Under the pieces are notes generated by a model. The model did not search any database, was not told where the DNA came from, and worked only from the letters and a program-made list of their open reading frames with translations. 64,000 bases of DNA from the NCBI RefSeq assembly GCF_001894805.1, contig NZ_BCWX01000002.1, positions 806,001-870,000 on the forward strand. Direction: 5' to 3'. How positions within the stretch are numbered: the stretch's first letter is position 1; each line of letters begins with the position of its first letter. The DNA comes from Rhodococcus globerulus NBRC 14531. Lineage in GTDB: Bacteria; Actinomycetota; Actinomycetes; Mycobacteriales; Mycobacteriaceae. The translations under genes and the position numbers were made by a program. Positions 37,649 through 47,725 of the stretch are shown piece by piece.

Positions 37649-38920
37649 GTGAGTAAAGCCAGCACCTTCTCTGCACCCAAGGGCGTCCCGGACTACGTTC
37701 CGCCGCAATCCGCCGAATTCGTCGCCGTCCGTGACGGATTGACGCGCGCCGCACGTCTGGCCGGATACGGCCACATCGAATTGCCGATCTTCGAGGACAC
37801 CGCACTGTTCGCCCGCGGCGTTGGCGAGTCGACAGACGTCGTCAGCAAAGAGATGTACACGTTCGCCGATCGCGGCGATCGTTCCGTGACTCTGCGCCCT
37901 GAGGGCACGGCCGGAGTCATGCGCGCCGTGATCGAGCACAACCTCGACCGTGGCACGCTTCCCGTCAAGGTAAGCTACGCGGGCCCGTTCTTCCGCTACG
38001 AGCGTCCGCAGGCGGGTCGCTATCGTCAGCTGCAGCAGGTGGGCGTCGAGGCCATCGGTATCGACGATCCGGCGCTCGACGCCGAGGTCATCGCTATTGC
38101 CGACGCCGGGTTCCGCTCGCTGGGACTCGACGGCTTCCGTCTCGAGATCACCTCGCTCGGCGACGACACCTGCCGCCCGCAGTACCGTGAACTGCTGCAG
38201 AAGTTCCTCTTTGCACTTCCTCTCGACGAAGAAACCCGTCGCCGCGCCGAGATCAATCCGCTGCGTGTTCTCGACGACAAGCGCCCCGACGTCCGGGCGA
38301 TGACGGCAGATGCGCCGCTCATGCTCGATCACCTGTCGGACAGCTGCAAGGCGCACTTCGACGAGGTCCTGAGCCACCTCGACGCGTTGGGCGTTCCGTA
38401 CGTCGTCAATCCGCGCATGGTCCGTGGCCTCGACTACTACACGAAGACGACGTTCGAGTTCGTCCACGACGGTCTGGGCGCGCAGTCCGGTATCGGCGGC
38501 GGCGGTCGATATGACGGACTGATGGAGCAGTTGGGTGGACAGCCGTTGTCCGGCATCGGTTTTGGTATCGGTGTCGACCGCACGGTGCTGGCGCTCGAAG
38601 CTGAGGGCAAGTCCGTCGCTCCGCCGGCGCGTGTCGATGTGTTCGGCGTGCCGATGGGATCCGAAGCGAAGGGTAAGTTGGTTGCCATTGCACATCAGTT
38701 GCGTGGCAATGGCATTCGTGTCGATCTGGCCTACGGAAACCGTGGCGTCAAGGGGTCGATGAAGGCTGCCGACAAGTCCGGTGCGGCCTTTGCGCTTGTC
38801 CTGGGTGAGCGTGAACTCGAAGAAGGTGTTGTTGTCCTCAAGCACCTCGCGACGGGTGAGCAGGAGTCGGTTTCGCTCGATGAAATCGTCGACAGGCTCG
38901 GGACTCTCGTTGTCTCGTGA
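37649..38920 (+). CDS. hisS: Histidyl-tRNA synthetase
   Basis: 423 residues from GTG 37649. Class II motifs: motif 1 around [12 protein letters not shown], motif 2 [20 protein letters not shown], the histidine A/B signatures [13 protein letters not shown] and GGGGRYDGL, and motif 3 [12 protein letters not shown]. The C-terminal anticodon-binding domain follows. It charges tRNA-His. The next gene starts within its last codons. Confidence 0.96.
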   Translation: MSKASTFSAPKGVPDYVPPQSAEFVAVRDGLTRAARLAGYGHIELPIFEDTALFARGVGESTDVVSKEMYTFADRGDRSVTLRPEGTAGVMRAVIEHNLDRGTLPVKVSYAGPFFRYERPQAGRYRQLQQVGVEAIGIDDPALDAEVIAIADAGFRSLGLDGFRLEITSLGDDTCRPQYRELLQKFLFALPLDEETRRRAEINPLRVLDDKRPDVRAMTADAPLMLDHLSDSCKAHFDEVLSHLDALGVPYVVNPRMVRGLDYYTKTTFEFVHDGLGAQSGIGGGGRYDGLMEQLGGQPLSGIGFGIGVDRTVLALEAEGKSVAPPARVDVFGVPMGSEAKGKLVAIAHQLRGNGIRVDLAYGNRGVKGSMKAADKSGAAFALVLGERELEEGVVVLKHLATGEQESVSLDEIVDRLGTLVVS

Positions 38921-39539
38921 CGTAGAACCGGTTTCGCTTGATCTTGTCCCGATCGCGCTGATTGCGCCGAGACTCAAGCGGATTGCCGTTGTGGTGATTG
39001 TGCTCGGTGTTGTGGTCGGCCTGGTCGTGAGCGTCTTTGCCTCGACGACGGTGGCGCTGCTGGTCGGCTTCATCATCGCCGTTCCGACGTCGCTTGCGAT
39101 CTTGATGACCTTGCGTCGACACATCACGTTGTACGGCAAGAAGATTCGGGCGCAGGCGGGTTTCCGCACCGGTGAGGTCGACGCGGCGGAGGTGGTCACC
39201 GCCGAGCTCATGGTGCGCACGGGGCGGATCAGCGAAGTCAGTATGAAGTTGACCGACGCGCGATCCAGCGTGCGAATTCCCCTTGCTCTCTACACCGCAG
39301 GGGGAGGGCGCGAGCTGGAAATCCTGGCGCTCCGCAAGCTGGCCGACGCCTTGGCGTCGAGTGAGTTGGTGCCCGCGGCAGCTTTGTCGTCGGTGCTGAT
39401 CGAGCAACTGCGCGCGGAAGCGCGTGGTGCCGGTTTGGCGGAGCGGCCACTGTACCGGGCAGTGGAGCTGGTGAGCGCAACGGGAAGAGTGCCGAGAACC
39501 ACACTCACGGACCACGAAGTGGCGGGTTTGCTGGACTAG
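38910..39539 (+). CDS. Membrane-anchored hypothetical protein
   Basis: About 209 residues from a TTG at 38910 that overlaps the hisS end; the exact start is uncertain. Two adjacent membrane helices ([39 protein letters not shown]) are followed by a soluble C-terminal domain of about 140 residues, predicted to be cytoplasmic. No family recognised. It is probably co-transcribed with hisS. Confidence 0.7.
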   Translation: MSRDVEPVSLDLVPIALIAPRLKRIAVVVIVLGVVVGLVVSVFASTTVALLVGFIIAVPTSLAILMTLRRHITLYGKKIRAQAGFRTGEVDAAEVVTAELMVRTGRISEVSMKLTDARSSVRIPLALYTAGGGRELEILALRKLADALASSELVPAAALSSVLIEQLRAEARGAGLAERPLYRAVELVSATGRVPRTTLTDHEVAGLLD

Positions 39540-39592
39540 CGTGGAAGTCGTTCGCAGAAGTGAAAGCAGAACGGCAAGTGGAGGAGTCGGCA

Positions 39593-40582
39593 ATGAGTGT
39601 TTCGCCAGTAACCGTCACGGTGACCGGAGCGTCGGGTCAGATCGCCTACGGATTACTTTTCCGGATCGCTGCAGGTGACATGCTCGGACCCGATGTTCCG
39701 GTTCGCTTGCGACTGCTCGAAATTCCTTCTGCCGTGTCCTCTGCCGAGGGGGTGGCGATGGAACTCGAAGACGGCGCATTCCCGTTGCTGGACTCCATCG
39801 ACATCACCGACAATCCCGACGTTGCGTTCTCCGGCGCAAACGTCGGGATGTTGGTGGGCGCTCGGCCGCGCAGCAAGGGCATGGAGCGCGCCGATCTGCT
39901 CAGTGCCAACGGCGCGATCTTCACTGCACACGGCAAAGCGATCAACAACAATGCGGCTTCCGACGTGAAGTTGCTGGTGGTGGGCAACCCCGCCAACACC
40001 AATGCGCTGATCGCGATGAACAACGCTCCCGATGTTCCGAACGTACGCTTTACAGCATTGACCAGGCTCGATCACAATCGCGCCATTGCGCAGGTGGTCA
40101 AGAAGACCGGTGCGGCGGCAGCGTCGGTTCGTAGGGTATCGATCTGGGGTAATCACTCCGCGAGCCAGTACCCGGACCTGTCTCACGCGACGGTCGCGGG
40201 CAAGCCGGCGCTCGACGTGATCAATGACCGCGAGTGGGTAGAGAACGATTTCATCCCGACGGTGCAGGTGCGGGGTACGGCGATTATCGCGGCCCGTGGA
40301 TCGTCGTCAGCGGCGAGTGCGGCAAGTGCGTCGATCGATCACGTCCGCGACTGGGTCGGCGGAACGGCCGAGGGGGACTGGGTGTCGATGGCGGTTCCGT
40401 CGGATGGTTCGTACGGCGTTCCCGAGGGCTTGATCTCGTCGTTCCCCGTCACGTGTGCCGGTGGCGAGTACAGCATCGTTCAGGGGCTGTCGATCGACGA
40501 ATTCTCGCGCGCTCGCATCGATATTTCGGTGAACGAGCTGGAACAAGAACGAAACGCGGTGCGCGAACTCGGGTTTGCCTGA
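39593..40582 (+). CDS. mdh: Malate dehydrogenase
   Basis: 329 residues from ATG 39593 after GGAGGAGTCGG. NAD-binding [13 protein letters not shown] is at the N-terminus, the substrate arginine loop [15 protein letters not shown] follows, then VGNPANTNA and LTRLDHNRA. The catalytic histidine is in [11 protein letters not shown]. Typical of the actinobacterial NAD-dependent enzyme that oxidises malate to oxaloacetate in the citric acid cycle. Confidence 0.95.
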   Translation: MSVSPVTVTVTGASGQIAYGLLFRIAAGDMLGPDVPVRLRLLEIPSAVSSAEGVAMELEDGAFPLLDSIDITDNPDVAFSGANVGMLVGARPRSKGMERADLLSANGAIFTAHGKAINNNAASDVKLLVVGNPANTNALIAMNNAPDVPNVRFTALTRLDHNRAIAQVVKKTGAAAASVRRVSIWGNHSASQYPDLSHATVAGKPALDVINDREWVENDFIPTVQVRGTAIIAARGSSSAASAASASIDHVRDWVGGTAEGDWVSMAVPSDGSYGVPEGLISSFPVTCAGGEYSIVQGLSIDEFSRARIDISVNELEQERNAVRELGFA

Positions 40583-40770
40583 ACCGGACTCGGCCCCAAA
40601 TTAGCGGAGCCGTTTGCTGTCGCAGCGCTCGGTGCGGTTCCGCCGCGTCGCGCGCTGATTGCGCCCCCGCGCGCCTGATCAATGCTGCGGGGGCTCATTC
40701 GTGCTGCGGGAGTGAACTGGTTCGTCCTGCGTGGTGGAGAAACTGCGACGCTTTCCTAAAAAGAGACCCG

Positions 40771-40799
40771 ACGAACATGTTCGTAACGAACATGTTCGT
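40771..40799. promoter_or_regulatory. Two abutting copies of a perfect 14-bp palindrome (TetR operators)
   Basis: ACGAACATGTTCGT occurs at 40771-40784 and again at 40786-40799, one base apart. Each is a perfect palindrome. They end 13 bases before the tetR start codon, so a TetR dimer pair bound here should repress this gene and the monooxygenase behind it. Confidence 0.8.
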
Positions 40800-40812
40800 G
40801 TAGGGTTTCGGT

Positions 40813-41517
40813 ATGCCAACTCCCAGCCGCAGTCGCCGTGAACGGCCGGCAAAACCCGCGCTTTCTCGCGAGGGGATCATCGCCGCGACTATCGAGATCG
40901 TGCGCGCCGAGGGGCTCGAGAAGGCAACTATGCGTCGTGTCGCGCAAGCGCTCGACACAGGTCCTTCCGCGTTGTACGTCTATGTCGCGAACACTGCCGA
41001 ACTGCATGGCGGCGTCCTCGACGAACTCGTTCGGACGCTGGAAGTGGCACCCGACGGAGACTGGCAAGATCGGCTGGTGACGCTACTGCGCGACTACGCG
41101 GACGTTCTATTCGCGTTCCCCGGTTTGGCGAGATCGGCACTCGTGCTTCGTCCGTCTGGCCCGAATTCGCTCCGGATATTCGATCGGGTGCTCGGGCTGT
41201 TGATCGACGGCGGGGTTGATCCTGCGCGTGCGGCTTGGGGTGCTGATCTGCTTCTCCAGAATGCCACCGCGGCTGCCGCCGAGCACAGTGCTCCAAGTTC
41301 CAGTGACATCGACGCGTCCGTTGATGACGAGGCCGCATGGGAAGGACTTGTGCGCGCGGTCCGGACTGCCGACCCCAAGGATCTCCCTAGCATCGCCGCC
41401 CACGCCGATGCAATTCTCGGCGGCACACCTGCCGAGCGCATGACGTGGTCGATACGCGCTCTCATTGCCGGTATCGCGGCCACTCCGACATCGTTCACGC
41501 GCCATGAATTGTCCTGA
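40813..41517 (+). CDS. TetR-family regulator
   Basis: 234 residues. Helix-turn-helix: SREGIIAATIEIVRAEGLEKATMRRVAQALDTGPSALYVYVANTAEL. The C-terminal ligand domain resembles the tetracycline-repressor-like class (TetR_C_1). Two perfect palindromes just upstream imply self-repression. A flavin monooxygenase gene follows 25 bp later in the same direction, so it is the likely target and its substrate the likely inducer. Confidence 0.88.
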   Translation: MPTPSRSRRERPAKPALSREGIIAATIEIVRAEGLEKATMRRVAQALDTGPSALYVYVANTAELHGGVLDELVRTLEVAPDGDWQDRLVTLLRDYADVLFAFPGLARSALVLRPSGPNSLRIFDRVLGLLIDGGVDPARAAWGADLLLQNATAAAAEHSAPSSSDIDASVDDEAAWEGLVRAVRTADPKDLPSIAAHADAILGGTPAERMTWSIRALIAGIAATPTSFTRHELS

Positions 41518-41542
41518 CTGAAACTACTTTTCGAGGAGAACC

Positions 41543-42709
41543 ATGACTACTCACTACCCCATTGCGATCATCGGTGGGGGACTCGGTGGCCTCATCGCTG
41601 CCCGCGTCCTCCATGTTCACGGCATCACGTCGGCTGTGTTCGAACTCGAGCCCAGCCGCAGCACCCGAGTGCAAGGCGGCATGCTCGATATCCACGACCA
41701 CAACGGCCAGAAGGCCATACGCGCCGCCGGTTTGTGGGAACCCTTCTGCGCGTTGATTCACCCTGGTGGCGAAGCAATGCGCATACTCGATCACGCCGGA
41801 ACAATCCTTCGGGAAGAGGCTGATGGCGGCACTCTCTCGCGACCCGAGGTAGACCGCGGCCACCTCCGCGACATGCTCATAGATTCTCTACCCGACGAGG
41901 CTATTCATTGGGGGCACAAAGTCACCCGAATCAGTCAGGTCGAGGGCGTTGCCGGTCGCCACGAGGTTTCCTTTGCGGACGGTGGGAGCATCACTACCGA
42001 CCTCCTCATCGGTGCCGACGGCGCCTGGTCGAAAGTCCGGCCGCTCGTCTCCGACGCCTGGCCGACGTACAGCGGGATCTCCTTCATCGAAGCGGACCTG
42101 CTCGACGCCGATGAACGTCACCCCTCGGCGGCTGCGGTCATGGGCGGCGGCATGCTTTTTGCATTCCGCGGAAACATCGGAATCCTGGGCCACCGCGAAA
42201 GTGATGGGAGTCTGCACAGTTACTTGGGTGTCCGTGCCGATGAGAACTGGATTGACACTATCGATTTCACTGATGTTCCCGCGGCAACGAGTGCGATTCT
42301 CCGATTGCTCGACGGATGGGACAACTCCCTTCGTGACTTGATTGCCCGTGCCGACACCGGCTTGACTCCGCGCCGCATCGTCGCCCTCCCTATAGATCAT
42401 TCCTGGAAGCGCGTCCCCGGCGTCACCCTCCTTGGCGACGCCGCGCACGTGATGTCCCCATTCGCAGGAGAAGGCGCGAATCTTGCGATGTACGACGGTG
42501 CGTTGCTCGCCCTGGCAGTCAGCGAACACTCCGGTGACGTCGAATCTGCGCTCGCGGCCTATGAAGCAGAGCTATTTCCGCGAGCAGCCAAGGCTGCTGC
42601 CGAATCTGCCGAGAGCCTCGAAATTCTCTTCAGTGAGAATTCGCCGCAGGGGTTGGTAGACATGTTCGCCGGCTTCGACGAGCAGGATGCTGCGGCGGCG
42701 ACAACGTGA
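41543..42709 (+). CDS. FAD-dependent monooxygenase, TetX-like
   Basis: 388 residues. The FAD dinucleotide motif GGGLGGLIAARVL is near residue 11, the GADGAW motif lies mid-protein, and GDAAHVMSPFAGEGANLAMYDG binds FAD near residue 300. The segment QGGMLDIHDHNGQKAIRAAGL closely resembles what I recall of the tetracycline-degrading TetX family (GGTLDLH pattern). It is paired with a TetR regulator under double operators. It may inactivate an aromatic or polyketide compound; whether tetracycline is a substrate cannot be told from sequence. Confidence 0.82.
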   Translation: MTTHYPIAIIGGGLGGLIAARVLHVHGITSAVFELEPSRSTRVQGGMLDIHDHNGQKAIRAAGLWEPFCALIHPGGEAMRILDHAGTILREEADGGTLSRPEVDRGHLRDMLIDSLPDEAIHWGHKVTRISQVEGVAGRHEVSFADGGSITTDLLIGADGAWSKVRPLVSDAWPTYSGISFIEADLLDADERHPSAAAVMGGGMLFAFRGNIGILGHRESDGSLHSYLGVRADENWIDTIDFTDVPAATSAILRLLDGWDNSLRDLIARADTGLTPRRIVALPIDHSWKRVPGVTLLGDAAHVMSPFAGEGANLAMYDGALLALAVSEHSGDVESALAAYEAELFPRAAKAAAESAESLEILFSENSPQGLVDMFAGFDEQDAAAATT

Positions 42710-42890
42710 CAGAATCTCAATTGCTTTCGGTCATTTCGGGGTAACAAGCCAAGTCGCAGTAGCAGCCTCCTTGTCGAATATTGCTGTGCATCAATGACTC
42801 TCGAGTGAATATTTTTGGAACCTGTCCGAAATGCCTCTTGAATCGAATGGTTGTTCGAGTATAATTGGGGTCACGGGTGGGGAGGCCTTG

Positions 42891-44261
42891 ATGACTACGG
42901 TTAGCGATTTTGTTTCGGTGGGGGATGTTGTTGCCGGTTCGGCTGTGGGTGTGCGGGGCAGGTTGTGGCGATTGCGACCGGCTGAGGTTCGGGATGTCGC
43001 TGTTTCCGTGTCTGCGGAAATCCTTCGGTTGGAAGCGATTCGGGTTGCCGCAGTGGATGAGTTGGCGCTCAATCCGGATGAGCAGGTGCTGTGCTACCGC
43101 GGTGTTGGTCGCTGGTTGGCGGCGAATACGATGCTGCAGAACGCGGCCGGTAACAAGATCGCTGCCCTCGGTGCCGCTTTGCGGGGGTTCCCGGATATTG
43201 CTGCGCAGTTCGAGGCCGGTGATCTCTCGCTCGATCATGCGGCAATGATCGCCTCGTTCTGCGAATCTCCACCAAAAGGTATGCCCGACAGGGCGTTACC
43301 GTCCTGCATGAAAACCCTTCTCGCTGCCGCATCCGGGGTCGAGGCGACCACCATCAAACTCCGCTACGCGATTGCAGTTCTGGAGCGGATTTTCGAATCC
43401 GACCAGGCGCCGCCCGGTGAGGATGATGACCTCAATGTCTTGCGGATTGCTCCGACGCTCAACGGTCGGGTGGCGATCAAGGGTGATTTCGATGCACTCA
43501 CTGGTGAAATGTTGTTGTCGGCTCTCTCGGGTTTGTCGATGCCGAAACCAGCGGCGGACGGAACCCCGGATCAGCGATCGGCAGCCAAACGCACCGCCGA
43601 CGCCTTCACGGAACTGATCCGCCGCTACCTCGACAACGCCATGACCGGTGTTGACGGTGGTCAGCGTCCACACGTGAACGTGCACATCACCGCGAAAGAT
43701 CTTGCCGAGCATCGCGAATGCGCGACCATGCGCAGCGAAACCGCATCGGATGATGGCGAGTTCTACGGCAGTGCATTCGATGGCGACGAGCCTGAGGTCG
43801 AGGATCTTGACGTCGGATACATGCCCTGGATGGGACCACTGAGTGTGAGCCTGACCCGAATGCTCGCCTGCGATTGCATGCTCTCCACCGTGTTGATGGA
43901 CGGCAACGGTGCACCGCTCGATGCGACGCCGCACAAACGCCTCGTCACACCCGAGCAGCGGACTGCGCTGATCGCTCGGGACAAAGGCTGCGCCTTCCCG
44001 AACTGTGATGCGGTTCCGGCTTGGTGCGACGCCCACCACATAAAACCGTGGTCAGTGGGCGGTCTGACGGTGATGGACAATCTCACCCTCCTCTGCCGTA
44101 GCCACCACCGACTGATCCACAGCACCAGTGGGTTTCGCGGTATCTGGGAAGTCAAGATGGGCGATGATCATAAACCGTGGTTCATCCCACCAGCTGCGAT
44201 TGACCCGAAACAACGACGCCGACGCTCCACCACCCGCCAGGGACCAGTCCACCGAGACTGA
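42891..44261 (+). CDS. DUF222/HNH endonuclease family protein (13E12-repeat type)
   Basis: 456 residues from ATG 42891 after GGGGAGG. A DUF222 region fills most of the protein. The C-terminal HNH nuclease motif is complete: CAFPNCDAVPAWCDAHHIKPW, then LTLLCRSHHRLIH. These proteins occur in several copies per genome in mycobacteria and rhodococci (REP13E12 family) and are thought to be mobile or domesticated nuclease elements. No flanking repeats or target-site duplication were found. Confidence 0.9.
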   Translation: MTTVSDFVSVGDVVAGSAVGVRGRLWRLRPAEVRDVAVSVSAEILRLEAIRVAAVDELALNPDEQVLCYRGVGRWLAANTMLQNAAGNKIAALGAALRGFPDIAAQFEAGDLSLDHAAMIASFCESPPKGMPDRALPSCMKTLLAAASGVEATTIKLRYAIAVLERIFESDQAPPGEDDDLNVLRIAPTLNGRVAIKGDFDALTGEMLLSALSGLSMPKPAADGTPDQRSAAKRTADAFTELIRRYLDNAMTGVDGGQRPHVNVHITAKDLAEHRECATMRSETASDDGEFYGSAFDGDEPEVEDLDVGYMPWMGPLSVSLTRMLACDCMLSTVLMDGNGAPLDATPHKRLVTPEQRTALIARDKGCAFPNCDAVPAWCDAHHIKPWSVGGLTVMDNLTLLCRSHHRLIHSTSGFRGIWEVKMGDDHKPWFIPPAAIDPKQRRRRSTTRQGPVHRD

Positions 44262-44262
44262 A

Positions 44263-44277
44263 TCCGGCTGCGCCGGA
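44263..44277 (+). terminator. Short hairpin after the HNH gene
   Basis: TCCGGC-TGC-GCCGGA directly follows the stop codon. The stem is only six pairs, with no clear U-tract; weak candidate. Confidence 0.4.
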
Positions 44278-44349
44278 AATAGATACCGCGCCCAAGCTTC
44301 GCATCACCAGCTAAGACGATGCGAGGCCCACACGCATGCGCCGGTTCAA

Positions 44350-45813
44350 CTAGATTTCGAAAGCATCCTCGAGTCCAGGCTCGTTGTTCAGTGTCTCGGG
44401 TTTCAATTTGAGCAGATAGCAGAAGTACATCGCTCCTACTGTGATCAAGCCGGCCACCACCAATACCGGGGTCAAGGTTCCCGACGCAATCAGTACGAAC
44501 AAGCTGAACAGTATCCACACGAGCGCGGCAATCGCGATCGGCAACTCGAAGCGACCGAGGTCGAACGCGCCCGGCTTGTGATCGAGTCGCCTGCGTACGG
44601 CCAGATAGAGGACGATCGTCATGCCGTAGAGGAGGAACGGAATGATCGTTGATGCCAGGATCAATTCGAGCAATGCGGCACCTGGTAGTGCGATCATCAA
44701 GACGACGCCGATGACAAGAACCAGTATCGTCGCCGGGATCGGTGTCTTGGTACGAGGATTGACTCGCCGCATCAGTCGGTGCGCAGGGAAGCGTGCATCG
44801 CGGGACATCGCAAAAATTATTCGTGACACTCCAGTCATCACGACCAGTCCGGCGGCAAAGAACGCTAATGATATCGCTACCAACAATATTCGCTCCACCA
44901 CTGGACCAAGTTGATCTCGCATGATCGCCGCAACCGGTGAGCCGCTTTCGGTTATCTGGGGGATGTCGTCGATGGCGACGGTCAGCGCGATCAGGAAGAA
45001 CATTCCCAGAATCCCGGCTGCCACTACCGATCCGACGATTGCGAGGGGGACACTCCGAAACGGGTCTCTGGCCTCTTCAGCCATGTTCGCTGCGGCGTCG
45101 AATCCCTGGAGCGTGGCAAAACCCAGAATCATCGCCGCCATCACCCCGCCGCCGACGGAAAAGTAATCGGGAGCGCCTTCGGTGATACCACGCGATGTGA
45201 GGTTGTCGGTTGTGCCGTTTCCCGTCACCACCACAGCAACGATCAGCGCAATGCCGAGCACCACAACAATCGCCAATTCGACACCTACAGCGGCTGAGTT
45301 AACCAGTGCGACAATCCGTGTCGAGGCAATGGCGAGCACAGTCTGAATCAGCAGAATGACTACGGTGATTACTCGTGCCGTGTCCTCGTTCGGTTCCATG
45401 TTGAGCAGGGGCATGAGGCACTGACTGGCAAGCGCATTGTCGATTGCGCTCACACCGATCGCCAACGCCCAGACTGCCAGCCAGCCGAATACCCAGCCCA
45501 CTTTGGGGTTCGCCAGCCGCGACGCCCATTGGTAGGAAGACCCGCTGAGCGGAATGCGGGCTGCGAATTGCGCGTAAACCAACGCCACCAGGATTTGCCC
45601 GCATACTGCCACGACCCACAACCAGATTCCGACTGGTCCTGCGTTGGCAAGGACGGAATCGAAGGTTCCGAAGATGCCGATTACCACGGAGATGAACGCA
45701 AACGAGATCGCGAACATCTGGAATGAGTTCAGAGTTCGCTTCAGTTCGGGTTCGTAGCCTGCGCGTCGTGAGACATTGTCCGCGGTTGGGTCATCTGCCA
45801 GCGACTTTGTCAC
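44350..45813 (-). CDS. APC-family amino acid permease
   Basis: 487 residues with about 12 membrane segments. Conserved pieces include GYEPELKRTLNSFQMFAISFAFISV at the start, LSGSSYQWASRLANPKVGW, and MAEEARDPFRSVPLAI. It belongs to the amino acid/choline transporter branch of the APC superfamily. It stands alone between the HNH gene and the MerR-HEAT operon. Substrate unknown. Confidence 0.88.
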   Translation of the reverse strand: MTKSLADDPTADNVSRRAGYEPELKRTLNSFQMFAISFAFISVVIGIFGTFDSVLANAGPVGIWLWVVAVCGQILVALVYAQFAARIPLSGSSYQWASRLANPKVGWVFGWLAVWALAIGVSAIDNALASQCLMPLLNMEPNEDTARVITVVILLIQTVLAIASTRIVALVNSAAVGVELAIVVVLGIALIVAVVVTGNGTTDNLTSRGITEGAPDYFSVGGGVMAAMILGFATLQGFDAAANMAEEARDPFRSVPLAIVGSVVAAGILGMFFLIALTVAIDDIPQITESGSPVAAIMRDQLGPVVERILLVAISLAFFAAGLVVMTGVSRIIFAMSRDARFPAHRLMRRVNPRTKTPIPATILVLVIGVVLMIALPGAALLELILASTIIPFLLYGMTIVLYLAVRRRLDHKPGAFDLGRFELPIAIAALVWILFSLFVLIASGTLTPVLVVAGLITVGAMYFCYLLKLKPETLNNEPGLEDAFEI

Positions 45814-45985
45814 CGTGGTGACCTCGTATCTCTGAAGAGGTGTCTCGAAGACGTTCTTCGCAGTCCCACGCTAACGCAGGTGGCACGCGGGAGCCGGCCG
45901 GTTCCCCGGAATAACCTGGATAAACGTGATTGGGCCAGGAATATGTTGTGGGGCTTTGTTTTAACCGCATCTCGGCAACTAGCGG

Positions 45986-46999
45986 TTAACGCTGTCTATG
46001 CCTGCGCTCGTGGGTGGATAAAATCGAAGCCGCAGTGGCCGCGATCGTTCGATCGTTGTCCTGGGTCAGCCGGGCGAGAGCTCCGTGTGCCGATGGACCG
46101 GGAATCTCCGCAAGCGCCTGAGTAATTCGCAACCGAGTCGGTGCGTCGGCGATGCTGTCGAGTGTGGTCTGCATCTGATCGACGATCGTGTCGGGTGATG
46201 GCGAGACGTCCGTCAAGACGCCGAGAACTTCGGCAGCCTCGACGTCGAGCTGGCCTGTCAAGACCATTTCGAGGAGGGCAGGGATCGCGTCGACGCTTCC
46301 CCGAGCGCCGAGAGCGAGAGCCGCGCGTGAGCGGACGGTGGCGTCGGAATCCTCGAGTGCTTGTCTCAGATGTGTGGTTGCCTCCGAGGTGTGTACGGCT
46401 GCAATTGCGGCAACGGCGCGGCGTCGGACGTCGACCTCCTGAGACTGGAGGCCGACGGCGAGATTTGTGACTCCCTGACCGGCGGCCCTGGCCAACGACC
46501 ACTGGAGCGCGCCGGCGACATTGAGGTCGTCTTCCGTCAATGCAGCCTCGACCAATGCGTCGATGGGCAACGACGCATTGCCCTCCTGATTCAGGATTGC
46601 TTGTTGACGGCGGGCAGCAAACTCCGACTCGAGCGCACGCAACAGGGTGACCATTCGTAAAACGTCCTCCCACTCCGACGGTGCCGTGGCGTCGACGCGT
46701 TCGAGTTTCGTGAGCAGTTCCTGTTCGGCAGCGATGCGCTGGCGCGTGTGTTTGATGAGATCACCCACCAGATCGGCGGGAGCAAAATCGGGCTCGTCCA
46801 GGGCGCGTCTGGTTTCGTCCAACGAGAGCCCGAGCGTCCTCAGGCTCTCGACATGGAAGAGCCGGCGGATGTCGTCGGCTGAGTACTCGCGGTAGCCGCC
46901 GGACGTGCGGCCGGTGGGCTCCACCAGGCCCAAGGCGTCGTAGTGACGCAACATTCGCGTACTGACACCGGACTGCCGCGAGACTTCGCCGATCAACAT
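45986..46999 (-). CDS. MerR-family regulator with C-terminal HEAT repeats
   Basis: 337 residues. Residues 1-70 are a MerR winged helix (MLIGEVSRQSGVSTRMLRHYDALGLVEPTGRTSGGYREY). A coiled-coil helix follows, and from about 135 a HEAT/PBS-lyase-type helical repeat region (DSDATVRSRAALALGARGSVDAIPALLEMV). The HEAT part probably senses a protein or ligand instead of a metal. It lies 15 bp after a free-standing HEAT protein, under a promoter with a MerR-type long spacer, so the operon is probably self-regulated. Confidence 0.88.
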   Translation of the reverse strand: MLIGEVSRQSGVSTRMLRHYDALGLVEPTGRTSGGYREYSADDIRRLFHVESLRTLGLSLDETRRALDEPDFAPADLVGDLIKHTRQRIAAEQELLTKLERVDATAPSEWEDVLRMVTLLRALESEFAARRQQAILNQEGNASLPIDALVEAALTEDDLNVAGALQWSLARAAGQGVTNLAVGLQSQEVDVRRRAVAAIAAVHTSEATTHLRQALEDSDATVRSRAALALGARGSVDAIPALLEMVLTGQLDVEAAEVLGVLTDVSPSPDTIVDQMQTTLDSIADAPTRLRITQALAEIPGPSAHGALARLTQDNDRTIAATAASILSTHERRHRQR

Positions 47000-47014
47000 C
47001 TTTACTCCTGTTCT

Positions 47015-47671
47015 CTACGTGTGCGGCCCGACGATCGCTACACGCTGCGCCAATTCCATTGCGAGGGTGAAGCCACTGTCGGGATCCAAGTAAAGCCGCT
47101 TAGTTGCAACTGCATGTGCGCGAACCTTTGGATCAGGACTCGTCGCAGCCGCGTCGAGGATCGGTAGGACGGAATCTCCGAGACTCACCAGCGCCCGGCT
47201 GAGGCTGAGGTGCATGTCCGTGTCGCCTCGTCCGAGTTCAGTGGCCAGATCAGCCGCAAGCGCGGCCTCGTCGCCTGGTCGTACGAGTGCCACGGCCGCC
47301 CGCCAGGCGCTGCGCGCGACCTCGTCGTGGTCGTCATGCAGCAGTGCTATCACGGCAGGCCAGGACACAGGGTCCCCGATCTTGGACAGGGTGTGCAGCG
47401 CCTGGCTGCGAGCCTGGACGGAGTCGGATTCGAGCTCGCCGATCAGTCTCGGCACTGTCACTTCGGCGGGGAGTCGGCACAATGCCCAGGTAAGCATGTC
47501 GCGGACAAAGAAATCCGGTTCAACAGCGCATCGATCGACAAGGGCTTCCATCAAGCCCGGATCACCCCGGGTACCTAAAGCGAGTGCAGCCCGAAGCCGG
47601 TCCGACGAATCCGCTGCAGCCAGCGCGTCGACGAGATGGGTATTCGACCCACCGTTATTGGTTGTGTTCAT
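47015..47671 (-). CDS. HEAT-repeat protein
   Basis: 218 residues from ATG 47671, eight bases after AGGAGG; a GTG three codons earlier overlaps the ribosome site. Four or five HEAT-like repeats are visible (RLRAALALGTRGDPGLMEALVD; SVQARSQALHTLSKIGDPVSWPAVIALL; KVRAHAVATKRLYLD). Such repeats bind proteins. It is the first gene of an operon with the MerR-HEAT regulator, whose own repeats resemble it, suggesting a common origin or direct contact. Confidence 0.82.
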   Translation of the reverse strand: MNTTNNGGSNTHLVDALAAADSSDRLRAALALGTRGDPGLMEALVDRCAVEPDFFVRDMLTWALCRLPAEVTVPRLIGELESDSVQARSQALHTLSKIGDPVSWPAVIALLHDDHDEVARSAWRAAVALVRPGDEAALAADLATELGRGDTDMHLSLSRALVSLGDSVLPILDAAATSPDPKVRAHAVATKRLYLDPDSGFTLAMELAQRVAIVGPHT

Positions 47672-47694
47672 GACAACCACCTCCTTCGTCGACC

Positions 47695-47725
47695 ATTTGA
47701 GTGCTTGTCACTGTGTCAAGGTCAA
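47695..47725 (-). promoter_or_regulatory. MerR-type promoter with 19-bp spacer and central palindrome
   Basis: Read on the minus strand: a -35 TTGACC, a 19-base spacer, and a -10 TCAAAT. A near-perfect inverted repeat CTTGACAC-A-GTGACAAG (one mismatched pair; 47704-47720) starts at the last base of the -35 box and covers most of the spacer. This is the architecture that MerR activators untwist. It precedes the HEAT/MerR-HEAT operon by 24 bases. Confidence 0.7.

Noticed and set aside
37616-39220. 534-codon open frame on the minus strand opposite hisS
   Set aside because: It mirrors hisS codon bias in a high-GC genome; the translation shows no known motif or ribosome site.
42891-44261. Intact mobile element around the DUF222/HNH gene
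   Set aside because: No terminal inverted repeats, direct repeats or integrase were found; kept only as a gene with possible mobile history.
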